From the NCBI GenBank assembly GCA_025526995.1, contig JAHLKG010000023.1, positions 124,001 to 188,000 of the forward strand: a DNA stretch of 64,000 bases, written 5' to 3'. The number at the start of each line of letters is the position of its first letter. The first letter of the stretch is position 1. The position numbers and the translations under genes are program-made. The notes below the pieces were generated by a model. The model was not told where the DNA came from. It worked only from the letters and a program-made list of their open reading frames with translations, and did not search any database. Source of the stretch: Powellomyces hirtus. Its lineage: Eukaryota; Chytridiomycota; Chytridiomycetes; Spizellomycetales; Powellomycetaceae. This document shows positions 1 to 11,366 of this stretch, piece after piece.

Positions 1-996
1 TATGTTGAAATCTGTTGAAGGACTTGCGCTTTCCGAGTAATGATGAGGAGCACTGCAGTTTACGGCCTAATCTGTCCTGTACGCGACAGCAATTCGTCTC
101 AAGGAGTACTGCTACAAAGGTGAGTGAAGAAGCAGGAACATTGCTTGACATGAAAGCGGCACTCTTCGATCGGCGCAATCCAAAATGGGATTGAAATGGC
201 CACGCAAGAGCGTCAAGGGATGTGCACTGGTCTGTCTGACCCTGCGAGATTCCAAGTTCAAACCATGCCTCACAGCATGTGATGCAAGGTGATGGTGCGG
301 AATTTCAGCTAATGAGGAGGAATTGTCCTTGGATGCGGAATGGACGATTTCCTTTGCTCTGCTAGAGCTATAATCCTACTTCTGTTGACTGCAACTAGGC
401 TGTGATGTCAAGAGCCTCATCGGCATAGAAAAATGATGCTGTTCCAAAATGCAGCATGTGCCCCATACATGGTCTATGGATAAAGACCGAATACAAAATC
501 TTTGAATCTCGGAAGTGCGTATAGGTTTTCTTGCTTGACTGTACGCGTAGGGAAAAATGGCGGAGTTGGAATGACCAAGTGATGACACCGGGCGAGGACG
601 CGCGTCTCTAAGCCACATGCGCAAGCCGTCAGGCCTCTGTCCGCTCGCAGGGCTACTCGCCTGGTAATGGCTCTTGCCCATTGCGGCTTCCAAATTTTTG
701 TTTTCTGCATTCATCCCATTTCTTACTTTGACTGCAGCTCCATCTGGAACAGTCTATCAAGTTGATGCTCGCGAAGGAGCAGGTCGACCAGGCTGATTTG
801 AGGACAAAGCTTTGTCTTTCTGTAATATAGAGTGCCTGGAATCGAACCCACTTGCGTCCAGACCAAACCAAAGAACGAAGAAACATCACCAAGTAGATTC
901 TTCAAAATTGAGATCTGGAACCCATTCAGGAGCAATTCAGACCCATACGGCCTCGAGTATCGTGAAGTGAGTGCCGAAATCCGATAGGTGCTGCTG
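1..996. other. Left-edge interval, no recognisable gene
   Basis: I see no conserved protein here. Several overlapping minus-strand frames of about 80-250 codons exist between 376 and 1463. They have no recognisable motif, and the longest lies antisense over the Sgf73-like gene, so I treat them as chance. The right part presumably contains the promoter and leader of the gene starting at 997. Confidence 0.5.
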
Positions 997-1736
997 ATGT
1001 CACTTCTTGGGGACCCCAATTTGAATTGGTCTGGCCTCTGGGACAGTCTCGCAGTCCATGAAGGTATGATTGCTATGCTTCCTAATCTTTTATCTGCGTT
1101 TAACAGTCCAACTTTTCCGCGGACCGCAGACCCGTCAGAATCGGGGGAGGAAATATCGGAAACAGAGTCGGGCGTACTCCCACCCATCGGAGTTTCGGTC
1201 ATTGGACCAGTAGTGGTTGTTTCATGCCACAAGTGTCGGCGTTCTGTGCTACAGGTGGCTTTCGAGCAGCACGTGAGCATCTGCATACACAGTCCTGCTG
1301 CAGGGATAGCGCCCATCAGGCAACAGCAGAGAACTTCAAGTCCGGCATCCTCAACTACTAAGAAACGAAAGTCCCGGCCAGCAGCTGCGCCTTCCGTGGA
1401 GGAAGGTGATGCTCGTTCTCTCTCATAGTCCGGTTGTGAGACGGTGCTGAGGACTAATGTCATCCCTCAGTCTCTACTCATATCGCATCTGACGAGAAGA
1501 ATGCGGAGGTATACACCGACAAAGCGATCGAACGCCCCACCAAGCTCCCAAGATCTGCACCTCGGCCTCTCAAGAAAGGTCAGTCCCCCTTTATCTCTTC
1601 TCTTTGTTTGCATCTTACTCATCGCACCAAGTTAACTCCAGGCCCCGTTCGTCTGGACAGACATTGCGCCTTCCGATACAAAAACGGCCTCTTATGCATG
1701 CGATCTGCCGCCTGCAAGATCCACCACTCCGGATAG
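997..1736 (+). CDS. SGF73: Sgf73/ataxin-7-like SAGA subunit (SCA7 domain)
   Basis: Likely subunit of the SAGA co-activator, tethering the histone H2B deubiquitinase module in the nucleus (family knowledge). Model: exons 997-1405, 1471-1578 and 1642-1736, both introns phase 1 with GT-AG ends, giving 203 aa. A Cys-x2-Cys...His-x3-Cys finger (CHKCRRSVLQVAFEQHVSIC, about residue 77) resembles the N-terminal Sgf73 finger that sits in the deubiquitinase module. The last exon encodes an SCA7 signature: PVRLDRHCAFRYKNGLLC, then MRSAACKIHH. A 66-nt in-frame stretch, 1064-1129, has GT-AG ends and may be a further intron, which would give 181 aa. The protein stops three residues after the SCA7 core, shorter than usual for Sgf73. 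The ATG at 997 is the first in frame; upstream exons cannot be excluded. Family assignment is firmer than the exact ends. Confidence 0.75.
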
Positions 1737-2466
1737 AAGAGGAAGACCCAAAGCTGATCGCAGCTGTACGACTTTCTAATTAAACAGTGCCGATATCACT
1801 GTATAGAGAAATGAAGCGTAGGTGTCTTCAGTTGCTTGGTTTCAGGCACCTGGCTCCGCCCTTTGGTACCTTGCAGCTGCCGAAAGGCTCTGGTCTACGC
1901 TGCAGTTTTGGCAAATCGCTCATTGGCAACAGCTGGGGTGCTGCAGCCAACATATGCTTTATTGCACTTGTCCAAGAGCCGTGTCTCCCACTGCGTGGGC
2001 CACATCCTATTTTTTCCTGATACTTATAAACATACGCTGGTTTCTCCTGAAATTGTTCCAACGTGCGTACATATCGCTCATTGATTCGAACGCATTTCTA
2101 AGCATGTGCAGTCACTTGAATCACAATATGACGTTGCGGTGTGGGATATGCTACTTTGTACAATCGATTGGAGCAAAATTTTGCCTCTCGCATGCCCGGT
2201 CTGGCAAAAGTACAACTGCTCTTCTCCCAATGCTCTCCGCAATTCAGCGCATTTATAAGCCGACTGACCTTCCTTGGCATGTCGTAGTGGATACTCTCAA
2301 CGTCGTACCTTTGTTCTCAGCTACTCCTGGACGATCGGACAAGCCGCGTCTACGCGTCTGATTGAGTAATCACCGAATGCTCGCGTCTGCCAAGTTTGGT
2401 TCTCGGCAAGAAACCTCCAGTTGAGTTGCAGAGAGCGTACGCAATTGGATATCAACCATCAACAAC
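1737..2466. other. Interval between SGF73 and DNAI1
   Basis: An open frame of 179 codons (1822-2361, +) and overlapping shorter ones are present, but none shows a recognisable motif or splices onto the SCA7 exon in frame. I read this as the 3' flank of SGF73 plus the promoter of the dynein gene. Confidence 0.4.
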
Positions 2467-5432
2467 ATGAAATCAGTGCGGAGAACCAAGGTTATATCTG
2501 GCTTTGGGAGCGCAATTGTGAGTAAGACTGCTATTGACCATGGTACATTCTCTTTCGCCGCAGATCGCGCCCGATGCTCCGACGCTTGGACGAACGGTGT
2601 CAACGCACTCTCTCCGATCTGCCAACGGCGATGACAACAATGGTGGTGGTGGAGAAGATTGGCTTCCGGTGCGATACAAACTCGATGCATTGCTAAGATG
2701 CTTATCTTGCACATCTGACTTGGGCATCCCTTTGCATATAGCCAAAAGTGCTCCTGAAACCCGCAGGCCAACTGCAACTGACAGAGACGGAGCTGAATGA
2801 GGAGCTGACGAGAATTCTCAACGCCAACAATCCACATGCCCCGCAAAACATTGCCCGTTTCAACCATCGCGAGCGTGTCTTCAAAGCGAGCCCAAATGTT
2901 GATCATCTGGTAGTCCACTTCGAATTTGATGGGTAAATTATGGTTGTGTTTGTGTTGACAAGGAATCAGCAATTTCGCTTGAAGAGCCTATGAAGCTAAG
3001 AAAAACTTGCTTTGCCTCATTTCTGACATGCAGGTACATGTCGTACAAAAATGTTGATGAATCCAGCGCCCCAGCACCAGTAAAAGACTCTGTCGCGGTG
3101 GCGGAACCGCCCTCGGGTGAAGCGGGCACGGCGACAGAAGAAGCCGGGACACCAACGCCAGCCGCGGAAGTTGGAAAAGATGGAGGAGAAGGATTGGAAG
3201 AGAAGGCGAAGGAGGAAGAGCAAAAGAAACCAAAAGGTCCCCTGCGGAATCAGTTCAATTTCAGCGAGCGCGCTTCCCAGACAATCAACAATCCTTTCCG
3301 GGTACGTCTTCTTGTCGCCGGACGCGTGTTATCCGTGAACTCAAACATTTTGAATGCCTTGTAGGAAAGATGGACCAACACAGAACCCCCTCCGCAGCGA
3401 ACACTCAGCGATACCGTGAATCAATGGTCGATCTATGATGCGTATGTAGAGGACCAGCTGCAGAAAGAAAAAGCCAAAGCAAAGGTGCGTTGCTAGCATT
3501 CCAGTACCACACTGCGTGGGACTGCAGCTAAACCCGGAATCTGGAATCATCATTGGTAGGCACCGGCAGGCGGTGCGGGAGCAAAGGGACTGAAAGATGA
3601 AGACAAGAATATTCTGCCAACGGAAACGCACACGGAAGATGTTTACTACAAGAACACAGATCTTCGTCGCGCTCTCATCATTATCGAGCGCATGGCTAAT
3701 CAAAACACATTCGACGAGATCGCGCAGGACTACAAATACTATGAGGACGCAAGTGATGATCTCACACCTAGCAAAGGTGTGTCTGCAAGCCCTCGGCCGG
3801 TTTATTACTTGCTGGTTGCCCCCAGTCGTCTTTCCAACTACATCTCTACTCACTCGATTTGTTCAGGATCCCTTCTGCCCCTCTGGAAGTTCCTTTGTGA
3901 AAAAGAAAAGCGAAAGCAGGTTACAGCTCTATCCTGGAACTCTCGCTTCTCGGATTTTTTTACGGTGGGCTATGGTTCCTACGATTTCTCGAATCAAGGC
4001 CCGGGAATGGTTGCTGGATTTACCCTAAAAAACCCGAGTTATCCGGAGTTTTTGTACGTGACAGATTCAGGAGTCATGTCCCTGGACTTCCATCCGCAGG
4101 TATTTATTTGAAACTGGTCTGAAATTTAGAAAGTGGTGTTGAAGAGTGATGCCTTTCTTTTGTTTGTTGCAGCATCATTCGATGATTGCTGTTGGGCTTT
4201 ATGATGGTTCGGTTGCCGTGTACAGTATGCAAGAAAAGAGCGATGGACCATTGTTCAAATCCGCCCCGAAGGCCGGGAAGCATACCGATCCAGTCTGGCA
4301 GGTGTGTGAATATCAACCAGCATGATGCAGAAAAAACCGCCGCTGCACATGAATCTGCACATGTTGAAATCTAAACCTTATTGCCAAACATTTGTAGGTC
4401 TCCTGGCAAAAAGATGATCTGGATGGCAATGCCAATTTTTTCTCGATATCGACAGACGGCCGGGTCACACAGTGGACGTTGTTGAAAACCGAATTGAACC
4501 ACACTGTAGGTCCACCAGCAAAGGCATTTGTTGGGCAGCACCGCTGACTGAATAATTCATGTATGTTCTCTCCCAATAGGACGTCATCAAACTCCGTTTG
4601 GAAATGCAGTCTCCGCAGGAACTCGAAGGGTCAATTGATGATGGGCAATTGTTCAGCCTGGCAGGCGGCAGCTGCTTTGACTTCCACAAGCAGTTGGATC
4701 ACCTGTTCGTAGTCGGAACGGAAGAAGGCAAGATCTTCAAGTGCTCCAAAGAGTACAACAATCAATATCTGCTTTCTTTCGAGGTAACAGAGTACTATGG
4801 AAGATTTGCAAAAGTGACAACTAAAGGGTTCTCATGTCTCCATTAGGGTCATCAAATGTCGGTGTACGCAGTCCGTTATAACCATTTCCACCACAATGTG
4901 TTCATCTCAGCGAGTGCGGATTGGACGGTTAAACTGTGGGACCATGACGAGGACAAGCCAATCATGAGCTTTGACCTTAACAGTTCGGTCGGGGACATCG
5001 CATGGGCACCGTATTCATCGACGGTTTTCGCGGCAGCCACAGCTGACGGAAAGGTGAGCAGAGTGTATTGAAGCAGCGACATGTTCTGGAGAAGCGCGAG
5101 ACATTGCGTTGCAGAACCTCCATCGCAACCCGTGACTTTGGCTGATGTTTCGTTATTCGTGTGATATTGCTCTTGTCCAGGTTTGCGTGTTCGATCTTGC
5201 GGAAAACAAATACGAGCCGATAAGTGAGCAGCAAGTTGTCCGAAAAGCCAAGCTGACTCACATCTCGTTCAATCCTTTTGAGCCGGTTCTGCTCGTCGGC
5301 GATGATAAGGGTCAAGTTATCAGTTTGAAGCTGTCACCTAATTTGCGCAAGAAAAACAAAAGCGGTGACGACGAGGCAACGAAGCTGAAGAATATCATTC
5401 TGATTGCGCGTGGGCAGTCGCCAACAGATTGA
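2467..5432 (+). CDS. DNAI1: Axonemal dynein intermediate chain 1 (outer arm, WD40)
   Basis: Intermediate chain of outer-arm axonemal dynein, homologous to human DNAI1 and Chlamydomonas IC78; it anchors the motor to flagellar doublets. Twelve exons: 2467-2517, 2564-2668, 2742-2932, 3034-3301, 3365-3484, 3560-3776, 3867-4099, 4173-4301, 4398-4505, 4580-4783, 4847-5053, 5181-5432. They sum to 695 codons (694 aa), close to human DNAI1. Family blocks visible: [20 protein letters not shown] near residue 65, [11 protein letters not shown] near 188, [17 protein letters not shown], then WD repeats ending in [27 protein letters not shown] and [13 protein letters not shown]. The region around residues 130-185 is Glu/Lys/Ala-rich and poorly conserved, as in the family. 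The first two short exons rest on splice signals alone. Its 3' end faces VPS39 with 201 bp between the stop codons. Confidence 0.93.
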
Positions 5433-5633
5433 GGGCCACAACAATGTGATATATTGTCGTTAGACCGCGTGATACAATGTTTCCTCTTCGTCATTACCAC
5501 GATATCATTGAAGAAGTAATTTGTTGTGCCGAAACCCGGGCGAAAGCGAAGGATGAAGACGGGGACGAGTGCGGAAAACGATAAAAGCTGTTTTCCACAA
5601 CCGTTTGGATCAGACAATGTGCCTTCATATGTC

Positions 5634-8600
5634 TTACTTTCTGGAAGCGCAATATGCATGAACAACAACACCGTTCGGAAAATGTGTGAAGACGCTGTTG
5701 GCGATTCGTTTGAGACATATGGAGCACATCCGCTCGTCCGTTATAGGAATGCGCTTGGAAGACACATGTATTAGGCGTTCCTTAAACTGTGTTACAAATG
5801 ATTCAGTCACATGTTCCTAAAGATATCCAGGAATTGATATACCTGTATGCATTCTGCTTTGAGCAGATTTTTGATGACTTCATTCATATTCCGAGTCCGG
5901 TGCCTATCGTGCAAACACCGCTCGAAATATCCCAGCAAGTTTGTAAGTGGAATGGTCTCTGGTAACATCTCTAGCGCCTGGAAAGTTATGCAACCCGTCA
6001 GAATCCAGAGGATGCCTCCGCACAACTGACGTGTAGGCTCTACCTTGGCAGCATCAATGCTTGCTCCGTATACGGCCATGAACGAATGAACTTCCGACAT
6101 CGAATGTTCCCCTGAGGCCACCAAATCGAGGTACAATTGCAGCAAAATGATAAAGACATCTGAAGACTCGGTGTCGTCCGGATCATGATGTTTCTCGCAA
6201 TAGCTAGCGAATAGTAAGTAGAAGCAATCAATCCAATGTGGGATTGTGAGGCAAAGGTTACGACCGTCTTCCTTACATGTTGGCCAGGCGGTAATTCCTC
6301 ACTTTCTCAATATATATGCGCAAAGCTTCTTCATGCCTTTTCAAGCGACTCAAGACGATGGCACGCTCTTCGTACAAAGCGTCTGTTGGGAAGCTTGCTA
6401 GGACTTTTTCCGCGCGATACGCTTGAGAGTTCTCCAAAAAATTAGCGAGTTTTCTTCGAAGATCCCAAAATGTATCGCCGCCAGCGTTTTGGAAATCTCG
6501 TTTGGGCAACATTGGGCCTTTCAGTCCAGTTCTTGAAGCCAGTTCCCTCTTCAAGTTCGCAACGTAGCAAAATATCAAAGAGTCATTCAAGTCTGGATCG
6601 TCTTCCGCCAATTCATCTATGAGATATTCGAGATATCGTATGGCGAAATCGCCTGATATGGTTTCCAAAAACCGGACGATGCGTTTCCGAGACCCAATAC
6701 TGACGTGATCGTAGTATTCCGTAAAGATTCTCATTCCTTCAACATGGTCTTTTTGCAGAATCCAGGTGGCATAGTCGAGAATCAAGTCCAAATTCTCGTT
6801 CAAATTCAACGCATGCAGATATGTCACCATCTTCTCAATTTCTGCAGCAGTCGACACTGGGGAAATAGCCTTCTCTTTGAGAAACTCCAACGCCTTGCGA
6901 TGTAACCCTCTTGCGCGATATAACCCAACAAGCTCATCATACTTTTCTCGTTTCAGCAGCAGCGGCTCGCTTTCTTCGACATTGCAATAGTTGGAGACCC
7001 TCAGGAGAGGTCCCACAAGAGCTTCGTTCACCATGAGATAGACCTTTAGAAGGGTCGTGTCAACGACCTCCGACAAGTACAACGTATCGGCAAGGATGGG
7101 ATACACTTGCGGATTGTCGTTTGTCTGTGCATGAGATCCATCATAATGTTCCTGTTGAAGTCGAAGCTTTGACAAAAGGGCTCGCTGCTCCGTTAGATAC
7201 GTCAACAGTAAATATACCGCCTTTTTGTCGGAAGGTGGGACAGTTTCTGCATTGCCGTCAGGGTCCGGCGGTGCGAGATCTGGGTACAGGTTGATGATGT
7301 CCAATGGGGACGCCTGAAGCTCCCGCAAAATGGACAACGCTTCCTGATATCTGTGTTCGGAGCGAAAGAGGTAGTGCGCGAACATTCCCCGTATTCGGAT
7401 CACGTTGGCAATCTTGTCCGCCTCAATGGGAAAATCCAGATCTTCCACCAGTGCTTGTGCGTGAGCAAAGTTATTGCTGGATACCAGTTGTTCGATTTGA
7501 TCTTCTATGTCGAGCTGTATGAGTCGCCAGATAGAAGAGGAACTGGCAACGAGATTTGAGTGGCCGAAATCCATTGTGCTTGCGTGTGCCAATGGTAGTT
7601 GCTGCACAACCTCGTTTGTTCGTAACGTCCGGACTTCAAGCTGACCGGGACAAAGGCCAACTACGAATGGTAGCCATGATACAACGTGACTAGGAGATGA
7701 ATTCCATTGCACTTGCAAATCTTGAACAGGATCTCCCTGGTCGTCGATGACTATACTAATGTCATCTTTCGTTGCCAAAATGCGATTGTCAGGAAGGATG
7801 TCCATTGATAATGAATTTGCCTGCTTCATTGGGGCGAAATTCCCAAAAGAAGCGGTGATCGATGTTCTGAATGAATGCAGCTCCTTCAAAGCGCCTGTGA
7901 GCACATTCAAGACTGATATCGTGCGATTGTAACCGATATAGAGGGTGTGTGATGCGTATGCCCAAACCAGTGACCTTGGACGATCAGGCAAAGCAATTTC
8001 CTAGGCACGGCGATTGTTAAAATCGTGTTTCTCAGCTGCCCGCGAGCAGGATGTGAGTTGACAGTCTACCTTCAATACTACAAGATTCGCGCCCCTGTAC
8101 GCAAAAACTACAACTTTCCTCTTTGTCGCTGCACACAGGACTGGTATCAACTCAGTGGATTCCGGTGCTCCATTGGATGAATCTTTTGATCCCACATGTG
8201 TCCTCTCTGCTCGTCTAGAACTCGCAAGAAGCGTTACGCCTTTCACGTCACTAAGATGTTCTCGCAGAGACAGCGAGTGCATATCATGCAGGGATATGAC
8301 TCCATCTGACGGTGATTCGCTCGCAGTCAATGAATGGTAGACACGGAGCTCGCAACGTCAACCGTCCCCATACCAGCAATGACTGCCAGACATCCCGCTT
8401 CGGGGACGACGCACAGCTGCTCGATGTTTTTCCGCGAAGGAGTAGTTCGAGACTCAGTAAGGCTTATGGAAAACTCTGCTTCCTCCTCGACAGTGTACAA
8501 TAGCAACGATCCATTCTCAGCTCCTATGTATATCTTGTTCTCTGCGGGTTCACGAAAACCTTAGGAATTCGCGTTGTACACCAGCACTCAGATCACTCTG

Positions 8601-8696
8601 CATCTTACGCCCATATGACATACCATAGGAGTGCAGACAGGTTATCTTGAGCGGTAGGTTCTCAGCTAGTGTTTGCACATGGAAAACGTTATGCAT
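5634..8696 (-). CDS. VPS39: Vps39/Vam6, HOPS tethering subunit
   Basis: HOPS subunit that binds the Rab7/Ypt7 GTPase and tethers vacuole/late-endosome membranes before fusion. Seven exons on the minus strand: 8696-8624, 8541-8374, 8305-8070, 8000-6277, 6203-6044, 5977-5843, 5786-5634. They sum to 883 codons (882 aa), matching the usual length. N-terminal CNH/beta-propeller: KIYIGAENGSLLLYTV, GVISLHDMHSLSLREHL, ALPDRPRSLVWAYASHTLYI. The large fourth exon carries the clathrin-heavy-chain-like repeats with the Vps39 block DTTLLKVYLMVNEALVGPLL and KYDELVGLYRARGLHRKALE. The C-terminus has the Vps39-type zinc site CSICLKRIANSVF...VVVHAYC. The start at 8696 (MHNVFHVQTLAENLPLKI) matches family N-termini. 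An upstream in-frame ATG near 8792 would add a tail unlike the family. Confidence 0.94.
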
Positions 8697-8966
8697 TACT
8701 GCATGCAGGATTTCTCTGTCCCTGAATTGTTGTGTCGTTGAGACCGAGCATTTCCTTTGCTTACATCCTTTAATTAATCTATCGATACGCAAAGCACACT
8801 AACCTTCTTTAAGAGCCGATCCGTCACGTGTGGTGAAGCCGCCTCACGTACGCGCGTCACGCCATCACACATGGGCCATGCGCTGGGCGCTTGGCAGGGC
8901 TGTGCAATGACACACTGCCGCCTGGAACATCTGGAAAGGCCTGGAACACGTCTGCGCTGCCATCAA

Positions 8967-9350
8967 TCATGCAGATATAAAAGAAGAGAAGACTTGCATC
9001 CCCGCACTCACCCTCCAAGCGGGTTTTGAGTAACTCCCCCTCGACAGACAGACACCCAACATTCAACAAAACCTTCCACCCCAAAACACACCTACTACAT
9101 CTGAGCACAACCCAAGCTGCAATTGGCCTTGGGCTCCAAAGTTTTTTCTGTTTTGTTTGGTTGCACAGTCCACCCCGCACGGAGCAGAAAAAACTTCTTC
9201 CAGATGCACACGTGTTTGGTGAGTTCCATGCAGCTTGCCTGTTGCACCAATCACTGTTTGACACAAGCTTTCTTTCCCTTCTCAGCGGGTTCTAAAAACC
9301 TCAAATATCAAGCAAGCCGTGGCTATGGAGGAGGGAGGAGATGCGAGCTC
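8967..9350 (+). other. Possible short spliced transcript with TATA box
   Basis: A TATA-like box (TATAAAAG near 8975) precedes a C/A-rich leader and then splice-like signals: a pyrimidine-rich acceptor ending at about 9169, a donor GTGAGT at about 9216, and an acceptor TTCTCAG ending near 9286. If spliced, the reading frame across the second junction is short (RKNFFQMHTCL joined to RVLKTSNIKQAVAMEEGG) and ends at a TGA near 9350. I recognise no homologue. It could be a small protein gene, a non-coding RNA, or chance. Confidence 0.2.
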
Positions 9351-9599
9351 CTGAGTAGGGCCACATGTTTGGCGCGAGGCGGAAACGCTACGAACTTGCT
9401 ATCCTGAGCGATCCCCTTTTCTCTGCCCTTAGTTTAGTTTCTTTTTCCGAGGCAGTTGACGCTGCTTGATGCCCCCCTTACGTAACGGTGCAGGGGTGGT
9501 AATGCCACCCTTTCACTCTTGTAGTGCAGGCGCGTGATTTAACCATCCTTACAAAAGTGGGAGCAGATCGCCGCTGCTAACATTCACTCTCCCCTCACA

Positions 9600-9840
9600 G
9601 CAGTCACCATACGGTACATAACTCAGGAAAGCGCACCCACTCTTTCTGATCGTAGTAAAGCTTCTCTTTGGATGAAAACCTGCACCATCGGCACCCTCTC
9701 GACCATCTTCCATCTCCGTAGCATCCATCTACCGGTCCTTGAAACTCCTTACCTCACCATACGGTATGCGCCGGCCACTCTGTCGTGCGGTAAGTAAGGC
9801 TCATCTTTGTGAACCTGCACCATCGGCACCCCAAGTCAAT
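9600..9840. repeat. Imperfect tandem duplication, unit about 140-150 bp
   Basis: Two diverged copies of a segment follow each other. CACCATACGGTA occurs at about 9604 and 9754, and AACCTGCACCATCGGCACC occurs at about 9677 and 9815, with related sequence in between. No coding frame is conserved between copies. Confidence 0.6.
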
Positions 9841-9856
9841 ATCGGAGTGATCCGGC

Positions 9857-10375
9857 GGGTTGTGACACAAGGCGACGTGCGCGCGCCGGGTGATGGGAGG
9901 CCCGGGGTATGGCGTCTGCGCCTCTCAGCAGTCCTGGGGAGTGCGAGAGTAGAAGCATTCGTTTAAGATGACGTTAAAAAGCGTACGATGAACCGTGCGA
10001 AGCAGTCTGCTTCGATGTGTGTTGCTCAAGTCAACACACGCGGATGAAATCAAGGAGCTTTTGCGTCTCCATACCTAGGGGGAATTGGGACTGTCGTGGT
10101 GCATGGACCTTCAGTTGTGGACAAGGGCACCAGAGTTTCTCTGGCGGGGGTTGTGACACCAGGCTACGTGCCGGTTGATGGGAGGCCCGGGGTATGGCGT
10201 CTGCGCCTCTCTGCTCCTGGTGAGTGCGAGAATAGAAGCATTCGTTCAAGATGACGTTAAAAAGCGTGCGATGAACCGTGAGAATCGTTCTGCATCGCTT
10301 TGCGAAGCAGTCTGCTTCGATATGTGTTGACTCCGCGGATGAAATCAAGGAGCTTTTGCGTCTCCATACTTGTAC
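9857..10375. repeat. Tandem duplication (about 220 bp unit, 293 bp period) with conserved hairpins
   Basis: Copy 1 spans about 9857-10078 and copy 2 about 10148-10375. Shared blocks include GATGGGAGGCCCGGGGTATG, GGCGTCTGCGCCTCTC, AAGATGACGTTAAAAAGCGT and GATGAAATCAAGGAGCTTTT. Both contain a perfect short hairpin CGAAGCAGTCTGCTTCG and the self-complementary GGCGTCTGCGCC. Copy 1 has an extra stem (TGTGTTG...CAACACA) that copy 2 lacks, while copy 2 has an extra 20-nt block before the hairpin. Reading frames differ between copies, so structured RNA or cis-regulatory DNA is more likely than protein coding. Function unknown. Confidence 0.65.
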
Positions 10376-11366
10376 CCCTGTCAGGGGACGCCGTAGTTTA
10401 ATGATGAATGAACGGACTCTTTTTCTCTTACCTTTTCTCTTTGCTTTCCGCTTGTGCGAGCCATCTTCCTTTCGAGGCAATTTTGAGGACCGATAATCAC
10501 GATGCCGAACGGGGAAGCGTCAAACGCCTTTCGACGCGCTCTTCATGACTCTCGGATTGATGATAGGCGTCACATGCCATAGCCATTGTGACAAAACTCT
10601 GAGCGATATATGTTTAAAATGACAAGGCTGCGCTCCTGCAGGCCATACTTGTATCTTATAAATGACACTTGTGACGTGAACTACGGGCTGAATATCCAAG
10701 TGCAATCTCATAAGCCGCTCCGACCGTCACGCGGAGGCAGTTGTCTTGATATTGGCCTCCAGTATTGTTCTCCGTTTTCGAGTTGAGTTGGGCAAGGTCC
10801 AAAATCAAGTACTGTCTAGTTACACACCATATTGGGATCTGCAAAGTCCACCTCATTTTCTGCTATAAAAGAGTCGGCGGCAGTCCAAGGGAAAATGTCT
10901 AGAAGCCTTTTCTTCGACTTCCTTTGCATAAAATTTGTGGTGTGTGCCGACCGTACCACCCCTATAAATGAAGCCCTTGACCCCCAAGACTTAATGTTTT
11001 GAATTGCAGGCCACAGGGTAAGAGACTTCATTAACAAGGGCTATATGTGAATAAAGGCTCGGACTTCATGATACAAGCTTCAATGGAAGCCATAGGCAGC
11101 AGAAGATCCAGATCTGAATAGCAACCACCAAGTCCTGATTCCCGAACTGTACCCTTGCACAACAACAGGGACTCAGCCCCCATCGCAGTGTGACCAAATG
11201 GATGAGTCACTCCACGCATGCAATGACCCACCCATCATTGCAAATAGATAATAGATTTCCGCACACTTTCTTATATTGTGAAAGCCGCTGAACGTTCAAA
11301 TCTTGTAATATTTCCATCGAGTCTTTTCTTTTCTTCGTTCTTAAACGCATTTCCTACCTACCAATC
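10376..11366. other. Interval upstream of ADH
   Basis: No supported gene. A TATA-like CTATAAAAG lies near 10863. The last 70 bp before 11367 are pyrimidine-rich (TCTTTTCTTTTCTTCG), typical of a fungal leader, and are probably the ADH promoter and 5' UTR. Confidence 0.4.

Noticed and set aside
835..875. tRNA B-box-like sequence (complement of GGGTTCGATTCC)
   Set aside because: The flanking bases do not form a five-pair T stem, and no acceptor or anticodon stem can be drawn around it.
1064..1106. 43-nt intron in SGF73 exon 1 (GTATGA...AACAG)
   Set aside because: Splicing it shifts the frame to an early stop. The 66-nt alternative 1064-1129 keeps the frame and is mentioned instead.
723..1463. 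246-codon minus-strand open frame
   Set aside because: Lies antisense across the Sgf73-like exon, shows no recognisable motif, and contains odd Cys/Ser-rich composition expected of a shadow frame.
1822..2361. 179-codon plus-strand frame after SGF73
   Set aside because: No motif, does not join the SCA7 exon in frame, and several other frames are equally open there.
8857..9264. 135-codon minus-strand frame
   Set aside because: Opposes the TATA box and leader on the plus strand and has no similarity I can see.
10031..10480. 149-codon minus-strand frame with Lys/Arg-rich start
   Set aside because: Covers the second copy of the tandem duplication; the first copy does not preserve the frame.
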